DNA of 64,000 bases from Crocodylus rhombifer. Its lineage: Eukaryota > Chordata > Crocodylia > Crocodylidae. This document shows positions 32,086 through 43,374 of the stretch, piece after piece. Position numbers and translations under genes: made by a program. Each line of letters opens with the position of its first letter. Positions within the stretch are counted from its first letter, which is position 1. The notes below the pieces were generated by a model, which was given only the letters and a program-made list of their open reading frames with translations, ran no database searches and was not told the DNA's origin. The stretch lies in the NCBI GenBank assembly GCA_038503035.1, contig JAVSML010021693.1:1-64000 (forward strand). Reading direction: 5' to 3'.

Positions 32086-35000
32086 TCATTTCCCCAGATC
32101 CTGGTGAACACCCCTGATAAACTTACAGGTGGCCGTCAGATCGCTCCTGAGCCTGCACTTTTCCAGGCTAAAGAGCCCCATAGCTCTCAGCCTGTTATTG
32201 TAAGTTTTGTTTTCCTGACCTCTGATCATGTGTGTTGTTCTTCTCTGGACTCTTTCAAGCTTCTCCACTTCCTTTTTGAATTGTGGAGCCCAAAACTGGA
32301 CACAGTACTCCAGCTGCGGCCTCACCAAGGCTGAGTACAATGGGAGAATGATATTGTGGGATGCAACCCAGGATTTTGCTCACTTTACTAGCCTCAGCAT
32401 CACATTGAAGGCTCATGTTCATCTTGTGGTCAATGATGACCCCCAAGTCCCTTTCAGCCTTGGTGCTAGTGAGTGTAGCACTGCTGAGCCTATAAACATG
32501 CTGTAGGTTTGTCTTCCCAAGGTGGAGAACCTTGTATTTTTTGGTGTCAAACATCATTAGGTTCTCATCCACCCATTTCCTGACCCTGTCAAGGTCAGCC
32601 TGGATCACCTGCCTGTCTTCTGGTGTGGATGGTTTACCCCAAAGTTTGGTATCATCGGCAAACTTGGCCAGTCCACTTCTGACTCAATATCCATATCATT
32701 AATGAAGTTGTTGATAGGTCCAAGGACAGAGCCTTGAGGGACCCCACTGGTCACAGGGCACCATGACAATTGACTTCAGTCAACCACCACCCTCTGGGTC
32801 CAACCATGGAGCCAATTCCCCAGCCAGCAGATTGTGGTGGACCCGAAGCCACAGTTGGCCAGTTTTGCCAAGAGGTGATTATGGGATACCAGATTGAAGG
32901 GTTTTTTCAAGTAAAGATATACAACATCAATCTCCCCTCCCTTGTCCAGGTGATAGGTCACCTGGTCCTAAAAGGAAATAAGTTTGGTCAAGCAAGACCT
33001 ACCCACAACAAACCCATGCTGGCAATACCTCAGGATGTTGCCATCGGCCAGTCCATTAAGAATGGCCTCTATGATAATCTTTTCTAAGACCTTCCCCGGG
33101 ATAGAGGTCAGGCTGATGGGCCTGTAGTTTGCTGGATCCACTTTCCTCCCTTTCTTGAAGATAGGCACCACATTGGCCTTTTTCCAATCTTTGGGCACTT
33201 CACCAGAGCACCAGGAGTTCTCAAAGATCCATGCCAGGGGCTGAACTATGATACTAACCAGCTCCTTGAGTATCCTGAGGTGTAGATTGTCAGGGCCGGC
33301 TGACTTGAAGGTATCCAGCCTCTCAAGGTGTTCCTTCATGAGGTCAGCATTGATGGAAGGCAAAGAAGCTCCTGGGCCTCCCTTTCCTGTAATGGGCAGG
33401 GGGCTCCTGTGGGATTGATTAAAGACCAATGCGAAGTACCTAGTTAGTAAGTTGGCTCTTTCCTGGGCATCGGTTGTCAGTTGTCCCATCTGGTTTAGCA
33501 GGGGTCCAACGTTGCCCTTGCTTTTCCTCCAGCTCCCCACATATCTGAAAAAGGACTTTTTATTGTCCTTGATACTTGTATCTAGCTGGAGTTCCATCGC
33601 AGTCTTGGCTTTCCTGGTTCACTCCCTGCAGGTCCGGACCAGTGCAGAATATTCCTCCTTGGAGGTGAATCCCATCCTCCATCCTTTGTAGGTCTTTTTA
33701 GCTTCAGGAGGTCCGCTAATTCCCTGGAGAGTGAAGGGGGCTGCTGTGCCCTTTTGCTGCCTTTCCTCTGAGATGGAATAGCATTAGCTCGTGCATCGAG
33801 GATTGCTCCCTTGAGGAGCAACCACTCTTCCTGAACTCCCCTCGTCTTGCGGTCATGGTTCCTTAGGGCCTCACTGACAAGCCTTCTGAGCTTGTCAAAG
33901 TCAGCTTTCCTGAAGTTGAGGACTTCAGTATTGCTGACTGACTTGCCAGCTTTCCGGTGGATGGTGAAGGTGATCAGCTCATGGTCACTGTCACCCAGCT
34001 TCCCATTGATCGTTACGTCGCTGATTAGGTTGTCCCCAGTTGCCAATACCAGGTCAAGCAGTGCTTTACCTCTCGTTGGCCCATAGACTTCTTGTGTCAG
34101 ATAGAGGTCTGTCCCAGGAAGTGAGGTAATGTGGGATACTCACCTGCAGCCCAGGATGGAGCCCATGGGGAGTGGGGAGAGGAACCCGTGCTGCTCATGA
34201 GCCGCCTCTATGTACAGCTGTGGCTGGCCAGTGATGTCATCGTCAGATGCCGGCTGGCGAAAATAAAAATGGCGGTGGTTGCTGCGGAGGGGGCAGATGG
34301 CCCGGAGGCAAAGCTTCAGCTGATGCCATCGGCAGAGCAAGCCCCAAGGAAGGACCCTGAGGAGGCCTGTGAGCTGGTGGCAAAGTTTGTCAGGAGGAGG
34401 AGCACCCCATCGCAGACCCCTGCCGTACACCGGAGGAGTGAATGGTGGGCTGAGGGAAGAGGATTGGAGGCACCCTCTGGAGTGCAGCAAGACCCAGGTG
34501 GAGTGTTGGGACGGTGGGGCATGGAGGCCAGCACGCTAGAAGGTGAAAGCCCGGGATGGCCTGGACAGGGTTCATAATCACGGTGGGGTCACTGCTGGGA
34601 CCAAGGAGGGCAAGCGAAGGATCGGCGCGAGCTCTGGTGCAGCAGACAGGGTGTAGAGGCCCTTCTCCCCGTTAAGGGTCCAGGGACGAGGAATAGGTGG
34701 AGGGTTGGTGAAGAAGCACTGGATTTTGTTCTGTTGTTGTTGGATTACCCAAAGTTGGGGGTTGAGTTTGGTGAGGGCACCCTGGTGTTTGGGCCATAGG
34801 GAAGCCTGAGAGGGGCCATCGTGGGGACAGTTCCCCGTGGGATGGGAGCAAGGAGTGAGGAGCCGCAGGAGTGTGCATGGCCTCCCACTGTAGGCTTTAG
34901 TACGCAGAGAGGTGGGCAAGATCTGCAAGGAAGGCCGCAAGATAACAATGAGATGGCCCAGTGAAGGTGGCATGAGGCTGGGGTGTAGGGGTTTGTGGAA

Positions 35001-35860
35001 CCCCGTGAGCAACTGTCGGGCCTGACCCGGGTCACTGAGGGACCCCCTAACTAACCCCACCCATTGAGGAACATCAAGACGTGGCAGATGAGAACGCAGT
35101 TGGTGACGCGGGAAGAAAGAGCTACCTCGATGACAAACCAGCCTGGAAATGGCAGAACATCCGCCAAGAGACCTGAGCTGCCACAGAGTGGCTAGTGGAA
35201 GCCTGGTGGTCACAAGGTCATTCACACATGAGAGGAAGCTTTGCGACTGCTCAGATTTAGCCGAGCGCTCTTCCCACGAGATGTCTGGGTAGTTGAAGTC
35301 TCCCATGACAACCATGGACTGGGAGCATGTGGTCTCAGCCAATTCCCTGGCAAATTCCTGGTCAAGCTCTTGACTTTGGGGGGAGGTCTGTAATAGACTC
35401 CCACCATTGTGTCCCCTGTGCCGTGTTCCCCATGGATTTTAACCCAGAGGGTCTCCAGTCATCCACCCTAGTCACCAATGTCAGTTTGCAGGGACACATA
35501 GCTCTCCTTGACATAGAGAGCTACACCCCTGCCCCTTTTGTTCACTCATTCTTTCCTGTACAGGTATAGCCGTCTATAGCCATGGTCCAGCCATGGGTTG
35601 AGTCCCAACAGGTCTCCGTTATCCCTATGACATTGTAATTATTTATGTTAAGCAGGGGGACAAGTTCTTCCTGCTTATTCCCCAAGCTCCTGGCATTCAT
35701 GTACAGGCAGGCAAGTGTCCCCTTGGGGGCCCTTGCCTTGCCTACAGATTGTTCCAGGGCTGGGTCAGGGGTGAGGTCCCTTAAGTGCCCTGGCCTGCTG
35801 GCTTTGCAAGGGTTGCTCAGTGGGCCAGCAGTGGTGGTAGTCCCCCCATCCCCCCAGTGG
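32086..35860 (-). pseudogene. CR1 copy 4 ORF2, broken and split by an insertion
   Basis: The endonuclease start (LYMNARSLGNKQEEL type sequence near 35700) and TETCWD lie right of the LTR; GDFNYPDISWEE is near 35290. Left of the LTR the frame resumes with LYLTQEV, LLDLVLATGDN and LGDSDHELITF (34046-33582). The linker and RT start run in one frame at 33597-32968, with KSFFRYVGSWRK, SWCSGEVPKDWKKANVVPIF and RPISLTSIPGKVLEKI. The catalytic FADD is at 32662-32651. The C-terminal pieces are at 32608-32255 and 32340-32086. Several frame changes and stops separate the pieces. The role was target nicking and reverse transcription of the element. Confidence 0.85.
34130..35214. mobile_element. Solo-LTR-like insertion inside CR1 copy 4
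   Basis: The insert is 1,085 bases, starts TGTGGGATAC and ends GGTGGTCACA, thus TG...CA as in LTRs. It is flanked by AGGTAA (34124-34129) and AGGTCA (35215-35220), a likely six-base target duplication with one change. On the minus strand it begins TGTGACCACC and ends with GGTGAGT followed by a terminal CACA, like the ends of the blocks at 30368 and 40430. No protein-coding part is recognisable, so it is probably a solo LTR left by recombination. The class of retroelement is not determined. Confidence 0.7.
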
Positions 35861-35862
35861 GC

Positions 35863-36938
35863 TTAGTTTAAAGCCCAGTGGAGCAGGTCAGCCGGTTTGG
35901 CTGAGAAGAGCCTCCTCCCCAGCAGAGAGAGGTGGAGGCCATCCTTTCCCAGCAGCTCGCTGCCTCTCTCGCCAAAGAGCGGGCTGTGGTCATGGAAGCC
36001 AAAGCCTTCCCGATGACACCAGTGCCATAGTCTTTGGTTAACTACCTGGATCCTCCTTTCCCTCCTCAGCCCATAGCCCGCGACTGGGAGGATTGAAGAA
36101 AACACTGCCTGTGCCCCCAGACCCTTTAGCCCTGCTCCCAAATCTCTGTAGCGCTTCATGACCCAGCTGGGAGCACTCCGAGCTGTGTAATTGGTGCCCA
36201 CATGGATAAGGAGCACAGGATAATGGTCAGTGGGCTGGAGGAGCTTAGGGATCTTCTCCGCAATGTCTCAGATATGGGATCCCGGGAAGCAGCAGACTTC
36301 CTGAGCTAAGGTGTTGGGGCGGCAGATTGCCCCCTAGGTCCCCCTCAGGATGGGGTCTCCCACAACAAACACTTTGTGTTTGGTCTTGGGGACAGCGGGG
36401 GTGGTAGCTACAGTAGAGCTTGTGTTGTCTGTGGGAGCTGGCAACTTAGCAGGCTCTGCTGGGGCTGCAAGAGGTTTGTACCTGTTGCAAAACTCCAGCA
36501 GTAGAGGGACCTTGGAGCAGTGGGCTTTGGGGCCCTTGACCACTTAGGTTCAACCCCTTGGTTGGACAGAATGGGAGGTCCCTGAGTCCTCCCTTGTCCT
36601 GGAGGGAGACTGTGGTCTACCCTCCATCTCCCAGGGGGAAGGGCGTGGCAGTAGGAGTCACAGTCCCTGATGCCACGCAGTCTCTGGACTGTGGCCTGGA
36701 GCTCCTCTAGCTGGCATGCCAGAGACTCCAAAAGGGAGCAGACCTCACAATGGGAGGTGTCCATGCTCCCGGGCCCCAGAGCCTGAAAAAGTGACGGGCA
36801 GCCACTGCAACCAAGAGCCAGAGGCTCCGTCTGTGTGGAGCCCGGAACGATGGGCTTCATCTGGGTAGAGGCCTCTGAGGAGCCAGAGAGGGAGGCTGCA
36901 GGCCCCAAGGGGACCCTCGGTTTGCAATGTGTGCTCAT
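35863..36938 (-). pseudogene. CR1 copy 4 ORF1 with esterase domain (inactive)
   Basis: The N-terminal part (36938 down to about 36600) has a cysteine pair (CEVC) followed by a coiled-coil-like LLESLACQLEELQATVQRLR. The C-terminal part is an SGNH-type esterase domain known in CR1 ORF1. It has VVGDPILRGT near 36360, where the catalytic serine of GDS is proline, then LLIHVGTN, FSSILPV and GKDGLHLSLLG with the aspartate and histidine retained. In-frame stops follow RGT and GSHI, and the two halves are in different frames. The domain's role in the element's RNA-protein particle is not settled. Confidence 0.8.
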
Positions 36939-37106
36939 CCGCGGCCTGCCACTGGTAGGCTGGCTAATGTTGGAAATGCCTACCCAAGGGGGCCCAAGGG
37001 GGCCTCCTGCTCGCTCTCCTGTGCAAAGTCAGTGCTAACTCATGCGCCAGGCAGACAAGCGCACCTGTTTGCCCAGCCTGTTTGCATGGCTCTGGTTGCG
37101 TGGCTC

Positions 37107-37749
37107 CCTGGGGGACTGGGTGAAGTAGGGGCTGGGGTGGGGCAAGACCCTCCTCGGCCCACTCAGCCACCTCCTCCCGCTGCCTGGGGTTAACACCCTC
37201 CCACCATGGGCCCCGCTTACCTCCAGCTGTGCTGGGGGTCAGTGGGGTGCTCCATGATTGCTGGGGGTTGCTGGGGGGCTTTGGGGGAGCAGGGGTGCAG
37301 CGGGCCTTCACCTGCACATTTCTCACCGCTCCTGGAGCCAGTCTGGTTTTTTTGCTTTGGTGGGCCCTTTTAAACTGTGCACATGTGCAGTGGGCCCACC
37401 ATCGGGATTTTGCTGTTCCCAGGCTAGGGGGGGACCCTACCCAGCATTTAGGGGACCCTGTCCCACCGGAGAGGGACTGGTAAGTACCCTCTCCCCTTCA
37501 CTACACTTTCCCTGGGGTGCTGGGCCAAGTAGGGCCAGGGCAGGGCGAGACACTCCTTGGCCCACTCAGCTGCTTCCTCTCACTGCCTGGGGTTAACTCC
37601 TCCCACCATGGGCCATGCTTACCTCTGGCTGTGCTGGGGGGTGGTAGGGTGTTCCAAAGCTGCTGGAGGTCATGGTGGGGCTTCAGGGGAATGGGGGTGC
37701 AGCAGGCCTTCACCCTCATGTCTCTTGCTGCTTCCAGAGCCTGTCTGAG
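37107..37749 (-). repeat. Tandem 5' UTR repeat of CR1 copy 4 (period about 402 bp)
   Basis: The segment 37107-37347 recurs at 37509-37749 with many changes. Shared landmarks include AAGTAGGG (37123 and 37527), GGCCCACTCAG (37156 and 37559), GCCTGGGGTTAAC and GAGCC.GTCTG (37335 and 37737). The spacer 37348-37508 is single copy. Both copies lie directly upstream of ORF1 on the minus strand, so they probably form the element's promoter region. Confidence 0.75.
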
Positions 37750-37750
37750 T

Positions 37751-38499
37751 TGCGGCAGCTGTTTCTCCTGTTTTCTTTGTTGAGAGACTGTTTTGATTTG
37801 GACTTTGTCTTGCAGTAGGACACATTCTTAAAAGCAAAGAACCTCTGGCATTGTGGAATAGTGAAGGCCAGAGAAGGCACCTTTAATGTTAAACATCTGT
37901 GGACCAATAGGTTGGCACTATGTGGGATATAGGGGAGGCAGAACCCCATAGTCGCATGCCAAGAGCTGGGATGACCACATACCACTGAATTGGACATTAA
38001 CATCCCTTAAAATATTAACAGTTATCAAAGTCATGGTGGGCGAGAAATTTCAATGGTCCTGGTTGTTCTGCCTGAGGACAAGCTGTCAACCCATAAGATG
38101 GAAGATAGACCTGCCTGTGTTGGGAAACCTAGGTGAGGAGCCAAAAATAGACACAGAAAGTTACAGGTGGTCTCACGGACAGCCCTCATTGTTGGTAAAT
38201 TTTAGGTTTTGGAAAATCTTTGGCATTTGTTGGAATACTTGGATTTCTGCCATTCAGCATGTACATGTTAAAATAGGAATATAATAAAAGACATCTTTAT
38301 ATAGCTCTTTTACCATGAAAAGCTAGAAGAGAAATAGCAGAGGTTAATATGAACTGTACCATGTGTACTTCAAGGATTAAATTTGGCTCTGTGCTCTGTA
38401 ATTAGTATATTTTTTTTGTAATTGCTTTCATGAGGTTTATATCTGTACCATCAAATCACAAACCACAGATGTAATAGTGTAAAATTTTCTAGTATATAT
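37751..38499. other. AT-rich spacer between two CR1 copies
   Basis: No gene or repeat recognised. Confidence 0.35.
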
Positions 38500-39467
38500 C
38501 ATAGCTTCATAGTTGGTAGGGTCAGAAGGGACCTAAGCAGTTCATCAAGTCCGACCCCCTGCCATGGGCAGAAAAGAATGCCAGGGTCAAATGACCCCAG
38601 CAAGGTTTCTATCTAGCCTCCTTTTGAAGACCCCCAGGGTAGGAGTGAGCACCACTTCCCTTGGAAGTTGGTTCTAGATCCTTGCTGCCCTGACTGTGAG
38701 GTAGTGCCTCCTGATATTTAGCCTAAATCTACTCTCAGTCAACTTATGTTCAATATTCCTTGTAACTCCCAGTAGTGCTTGGGGGAACTGACACTCTCCC
38801 ATTGCCTGCTGGTCTCCCTTGGCCAGTTTATAGACGGCCACCAGATCCCCTCTCAGCGTTCTCTTTTGGAGGCTGAACAGGTTCAGATCTCATAGCCTTT
38901 CCTCATAGGGCCTGCCCTGCTGACCCCAATCATGTCCAGAGGGCCCTCCTCTGGACCCTCTCCATGCTGTCCACATCCCTTCTGAAGTGCAGCACCCAGA
39001 ACTGGATGCAGTACTCCAACTGCAGTCTGAGCAGTGTTGCATAGAGGGGGAGGATCACCTCCTTGGACCTACTCGTGATGTATCTGTGGATGCATGACAA
39101 GGTGCAATTAGCCTTCCTAACTGTGTCCCCACATTGGCAGTCCATGTTCATCTTGGAGCCAAGATCCTTTTCTGCCTCTGTGCTGATGAGAGGGGAGTTC
39201 CCCAGCCTGTAGGTATGCTGCTAGTTCTTTCTCCCTAGGTGAAATACCCTGCACTTGTCAGTATTGAATCCCATCTTATTCTCATCCACCCACCCCTGTA
39301 ACCTGTCCATATCCAATTGCAGCCTGTCCCTCCCTTCTAGCGTACCCACTTCTTCCCACATCTTAATGTCATCCGCAAATTTGAACAAGGTGCTTTTCAC
39401 CCCCTCGTCGAAGTCACTGATGATGTTGAATAGTGCGGGCCCAAGGACTGAGCACTGGGAGACCCCA
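38500..39467 (-). mobile_element. CR1 LINE copy 5, 5'-truncated, broken RT
   Basis: The 3' end TCATAGCTTCATAGTTGGTA is at 38500 and the 5' cut is near 39467, within the QGSVLGPALFN region. It keeps the catalytic FADD (39379-39368), a MNMDCQCGDTVRKANCTLSC block and the LEYCIQFW block. Frames are interrupted by several indels and stops. It resembles copies 3 and 6 but is more diverged. Confidence 0.85.
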
Positions 39468-39675
39468 ATAAACGCAGTAGTTAGTAAATAAATACATAAT
39501 ATCTAAACGTTCATAGGCTTATCAGTAATACATTGCATCTTTCCTTTTACTTGATTGCTTGCTCTCTGCTTTCTGCTTTGGACTGTGGAATGCAGAAAGA
39601 GTAGGGCAAGAAGTTCTGAGACTCAGTTTAAATAACTGACCTAGTATCTGAAATATAAGATTTGAAATATATGAC
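39468..39675. other. AT-rich spacer
   Basis: No gene or repeat recognised. Confidence 0.3.
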
Positions 39676-40430
39676 ATTGTGGAGTACCTTACCACCCCCT
39701 TGGTTGGGGTGCCCCCAACTCGCCTGCCATGACTTGTTGTTACCTGATAAATGGAGGGGTTTGGTGGTGTTCCTCTTACCGGTGACCCAACTACAGGGGT
39801 ACTCACAGCTGTGCTGTGGTGTTCCTCGGGGATCTGCCTCCACTACACCCTGTCCACTCGCCAACCGCTTGGGTGTTCCACTTCCTGATCCACTGATCTC
39901 TGTGAGCTCCCCCTTGTTATGGGGGTCTGGCGTCAGCTTTGGGCAACTGGCTGGTTGCCTAGATGTCAGTGTGTCTGCAGCCGTAGTCCCTGATCTCAAA
40001 GAACTGCTCTCCTTGGTGTTTCGGCATCCCTCCCTCCCCTCTGAGGGAGAGGGATGCTCCTTATAAGCTTTTAGGTTGCTGGGCTGGGGACTGTCCCCAG
40101 AGTAATGCCTGACACTGCCCCACACCCCTTTGTAGCGGGGCAGTGTCTGCCAGGCTGCTATCACCAGCCTCTGGAGCCGCCTGTGCTGCCTGTCTGGTGT
40201 GCTTCCCATTGGCTTTCTCTCCCTCTCTCCACCTTCTGCCTCTGATGGTTTCCAGCAGGGCTTTTGAACTTCCCACAGCGGCAGCATCAGCTGCCACAAT
40301 TAGCTGGATGCTGCCCTGCCCAGGAAACAGCTGTTTAAAGAGCCAGGGTAACGCCGGCTTGGGTGGCCACGGCTGTGGCCACGGCTTCAGCTCCAGTCCT
40401 GCTCCTGGAGGTAAGTCTACTGGGACATGG
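39676..40430 (+). mobile_element. LTR-like block related to 28540-30368
   Basis: GC-rich DNA opening TGTGGAGTACCTTACCACCC and closing GGTAAGTCTACTGGGACA. It shares GGGGATCTGCCTCCACTACA (about 39826) with the other block and has a TATA-like CCTTATAAGC at 40057. TGGGGGG follows the end directly, which could be a decayed tRNA primer-binding site; this is weak. No clear target duplication was found. Confidence 0.4.
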
Positions 40431-41209
40431 GGGGTCTGTTTAATCACCCTAGGGGTGCCTGGGGCTGCCCCCAGCACACTTGGTGCCTGTGGAGGCTTCT
40501 CGCCACCAAGACATATAAAATAAAATTGTGTTGCAGCAAGAAAAAGTAACATTTTAACACAAAACTTTGTGTTGTATAACCTGTAATGATTTATCTAATA
40601 TTGTATTAAGTACAGCATATTGCTTTCAAGTGATAACATTGCTTCAGCTCCATACATATGCAATAATGTTAGGAGAGGGAATTTTCTGTAGCTTTGATAT
40701 TACAGCTAGTAGCACTGCCTAAAGTTGCTTGAGACTTCCCATTATAGGAGCTTACATTTGGTTGTTTATTATTTATTATTTACCAAAATAAAATAGTTCA
40801 GATTAAATTTTTTTATTTTGGGAGGCTCCCTCAGGCTGAATACTTTTGGAAAACTTCAGCTCAAGTAATTCAGCTTTTTGGAAGAAAAAGGCTAGAGAAA
40901 ATGATTTATCTGGCCTTTGTTAAAATAGTTTTGGAAACTTTTCTTCAAAATACTGTGTTTTGGAACAGGGATTATTTTTGCACAGGTTGGCCTTTGTGTT
41001 GGGGATGTGTCTTGTGGTCTATTTGGACAAGTCCCAAAATCCACCTATGTTTGGACAAGTTATAAATCCTTGAAAAATTACAGTTTCCACATACTTGCAA
41101 GTGTTAAAATCACCAGAGTACCTCTTCAATGGGCATGCTCCACCTCCTCACTCATCCTAGTGCTGACCACTCTGCTCATGCATCATCCCCTCAGAACTGT
41201 ACTCTAACC
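40431..41209. other. Spacer, AT-rich from 40560
   Basis: No gene supported. The first 80 bases remain GC-rich and may belong to the LTR-like element. Confidence 0.35.
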
Positions 41210-41526
41210 TAGTGGGGGCCAAGCTTTTTGGCAGGCATGCCACAAATTAGCCCTGCACCTTCCCCAAGTATCACTCTGATCCCTTTCCCTTACTGAATAT
41301 GCTGCTCAGCTTTCTGTTCCTTGCCCTGTGCTCCCTGACCAAGTTTCTGCTCTGCCTTCTGCTTCCTGCCCTGAGTTCCGTGGCTGATATGATGCTCTGC
41401 TTTCTGTTTCCTGCCCTATCTGCCACTGTGCTGCCTGTACTGTGCCCAATTTGTCATGTGCTACACACAAAAATTGCCTGTGCCAAGGGTGGCACCCATG
41501 CTTCAGGTTGGTTACCGCTGCTCCAG
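41210..41526. mobile_element. hAT-like non-autonomous DNA transposon, copy 2
   Basis: It opens TAGTGGGGGCCAAGCTTTTT and closes GGTTGGTTACCGCTGCTCCA. Reversed, the end reads GCAGCGGTAACCAACC, a fair partner for the opening and typical of hAT ends. Inside are three diverged units of about 46 bases with CTGCTCTGCTTTCTG and CTTCCTGCCCTG. It matches 4794-5020. Confidence 0.5.
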
Positions 41527-42087
41527 CCTGTGGCTTACAGGGGTCAAGAAAGACTTTTCTGTAATGGCTGAGTCAGGTTGGGGCTGGGTACCACCAGTGC
41601 TGGTGGAACTGAGGCATAGAGGAGGGAGCTATCTGTTTGAATACAAAGATGGGGAAAAGCTGGAAACCAAGGAAGGGAAAGGAATTTAGGAACTAGAAGT
41701 GAGATGATAAGCCAAAAGTAAGAAAGAGACAGACCTGGGACTGGGACCAGGGACTAGTGGGAAGGGATGGTCCCGTCCAGAAGGGACCAATTTTGTGGGG
41801 GTGCAACAAAAAAGTCTGAGTCTTCTAGAACTTAGTTTCTGTTTCAACGTGCGTGATTATCACCAACAGTTTGTTGTTAAAAAAACTCTGTGAAGCCCAC
41901 TAGTAAAGCGTGTGTTGTATCTAGAACTGTTTGAGAATTTTTCAGTGAAACTTTCTTTTTCTGTTTATAGGGTCGATCTGAAAGGAATACCTCCTATTTT
42001 TTCCCAAACAAACATTATTGGAAAAATACTAAACTTGAACAGAAAATGTGCACATCTTTGTTGAAAACAGGTGTTTTTTAACATAGC
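41527..42087. other. Unassigned spacer
   Basis: No gene or repeat recognised. Confidence 0.35.
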
Positions 42088-42475
42088 CTTCATTGATGTC
42101 CTTGTTCCACTAGTGAGTAAGGGCATGTGTGCTGACATTTTAAAAGTTCTTGTTCTTGTGCAGTCACTTTTTGCACAGCCTCCATTACTATACCGTCATC
42201 CCCAAAACATTTTTGTAGTCTGTCCTTCACCGTCTGAATTGCATGGAGGGTAGAGCAGCAGAGTCCATACAAACATTGAAACTGCCTCTGCGGTGTAGAA
42301 GCTGCTGTGTTGGGCAGCACTGATGTATAGAAGCAACATCTCAGATGTGCTTCTTTCAGGACAGCCTCTTTGCATACCATGTTTCAGTTTCGTTAGGGTT
42401 TAGACATAAACCTCTGAATTTCTGTGACTACCTTAGGCAAGAAGTCAACAAAAATAACACCCTTCATGTCCATGG
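42088..42475 (-). pseudogene. Mariner-like transposase fossil (tentative)
   Basis: On the minus strand, a frame at about 42475-42390 reads MDMKGVIFVDFLPK, close to the GV(I/L)(F/L)VDFL block of mariner-type transposases. It contains the second catalytic aspartate. Further on, ETWYAKRL and KKHI fit the following 'YCETLKRL' region with a stop. The frame at 42250-42130 reads VKDRLQKCFGDDGIVMEAVQ, like the C-terminal 'LKEHLRGKRFxDDEEVxxAV' block. The central part with the third catalytic aspartate is not recognisable. Several stops and frame changes are present. The alternative is chance resemblance. Confidence 0.4.
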
Positions 42476-43009
42476 CTTGCTTAGCAGATTAAATATAGGG
42501 GGCATTACTTTCTGACTGATCTTTGTAGAGTAAAATCTCTTTCATCTGGTACTTCACCAACTGGAATACTATATTAACTGGAGTTTCCAGCCGGCCAGCT
42601 GGATATGGGGGGATGGAGGGGGTGCGAAGGAAAGCTCGCATGCAGCTGCCACCACCCACTGCCCTGTGCTGTTGCTCCTCTGTGTGGGGCTGCTGTCCCC
42701 CCACCCCCCGGCTCTGCATTATTTGAAACCCCTGCCGAGTTATTTCAGATAACTGGAGTTTTTACATAACAGGCAATCCCTTTATCTTGGATATGCCGGA
42801 TAACAGATTTTACTGTGCATGCTATTTTTTCCCTCAAGGTTATAGGTACTAGCTTCTACAACAAAGGTTTTTCAGATTCAGGAAGAAATTCCAAGTCAAG
42901 GTGAAAGAGTAATTTATCTTCATTATTCAATCAGGCCCCTTGCCTTATTTAGTAAATGCTATTCAAACCATTCTCTAAGACAGAATTTTTAATTTCCTTT
43001 GTGGCTTTT
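42476..43009. other. Unassigned spacer with GC-rich patch
   Basis: No gene supported. The patch at 42590-42720 is C/G rich. Confidence 0.35.
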
Positions 43010-43122
43010 TGTGGTGCTCATCACTGTAGTAGCCAAGTGCATCAAACATTAATCATTCTTCAGAACTCCCCTATGAAATATTATTATCTCTATTTCATAG
43101 ATGTTTAGGCATAGAAAGATTA
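43010..43122 (+). repeat. MIR-like SINE fragment
   Basis: CACTGTAGTAGCCAAGTGCA, CCTATGAAATATTATTATCT and TTTCATAGATGTTTAGGCAT follow the same order as the fragment at 7355 and as reptile MIR-type elements. Confidence 0.45.
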
Positions 43123-43214
43123 CATTTTAAAAATTTGTTGATTTTGAGATGACTTAGACTGAATTTTTCAGAGTACTTAGTATTAGCACTTCAACTAGCA
43201 TGACCCCCAGGCTA

Positions 43215-43374
43215 GGGACAGAAGTTACACATAAACCAGTTTAAGTGATTGGAAACTGGTTTAAACCTGCAATAGAATAGAAGTTCAGTGCATATAAGCC
43301 ACTTTAAAAATGGCCAAAACTGGTTTAAGATAAACCTGGTTGGTTATAGCGTTAGACGTAACTGATTTAGGTCA
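43215..43374 (+). mobile_element. MITE with ACAGAAGTTACACATAAACC end, copy 1 (partial)
   Basis: The left end GGGACAGAAGTTACACATAA and following AACCAGTTTAA match, in reverse, the right end of the element at 58823-59006. CAATAGAATAGAAGTTCAGTGCA and AAACTGGTTTAAGATAAACC also match. The right side is diverged. Confidence 0.55.

Larger units (their letters stand above)
31795..37750 (-). mobile_element. CR1 LINE copy 4, nearly full length, interrupted by an LTR
   Basis: The 3' end is at the left (TTTCATAGATTTCATAGACA at 31788-31807). Moving right come the RT, the endonuclease split by a 1,085-base LTR (34130-35214), ORF1 (35863-36938) and a GC-rich 5' UTR with a tandem duplication to about 37750. 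Without the insertion it is about 4.9 kb. It is an older, different subfamily from copies 3 and 6: its 3' UTR starts GGGCTGGAAGGGACCTCGGA, and it lacks the shared frame change seen in those copies. Confidence 0.85.
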
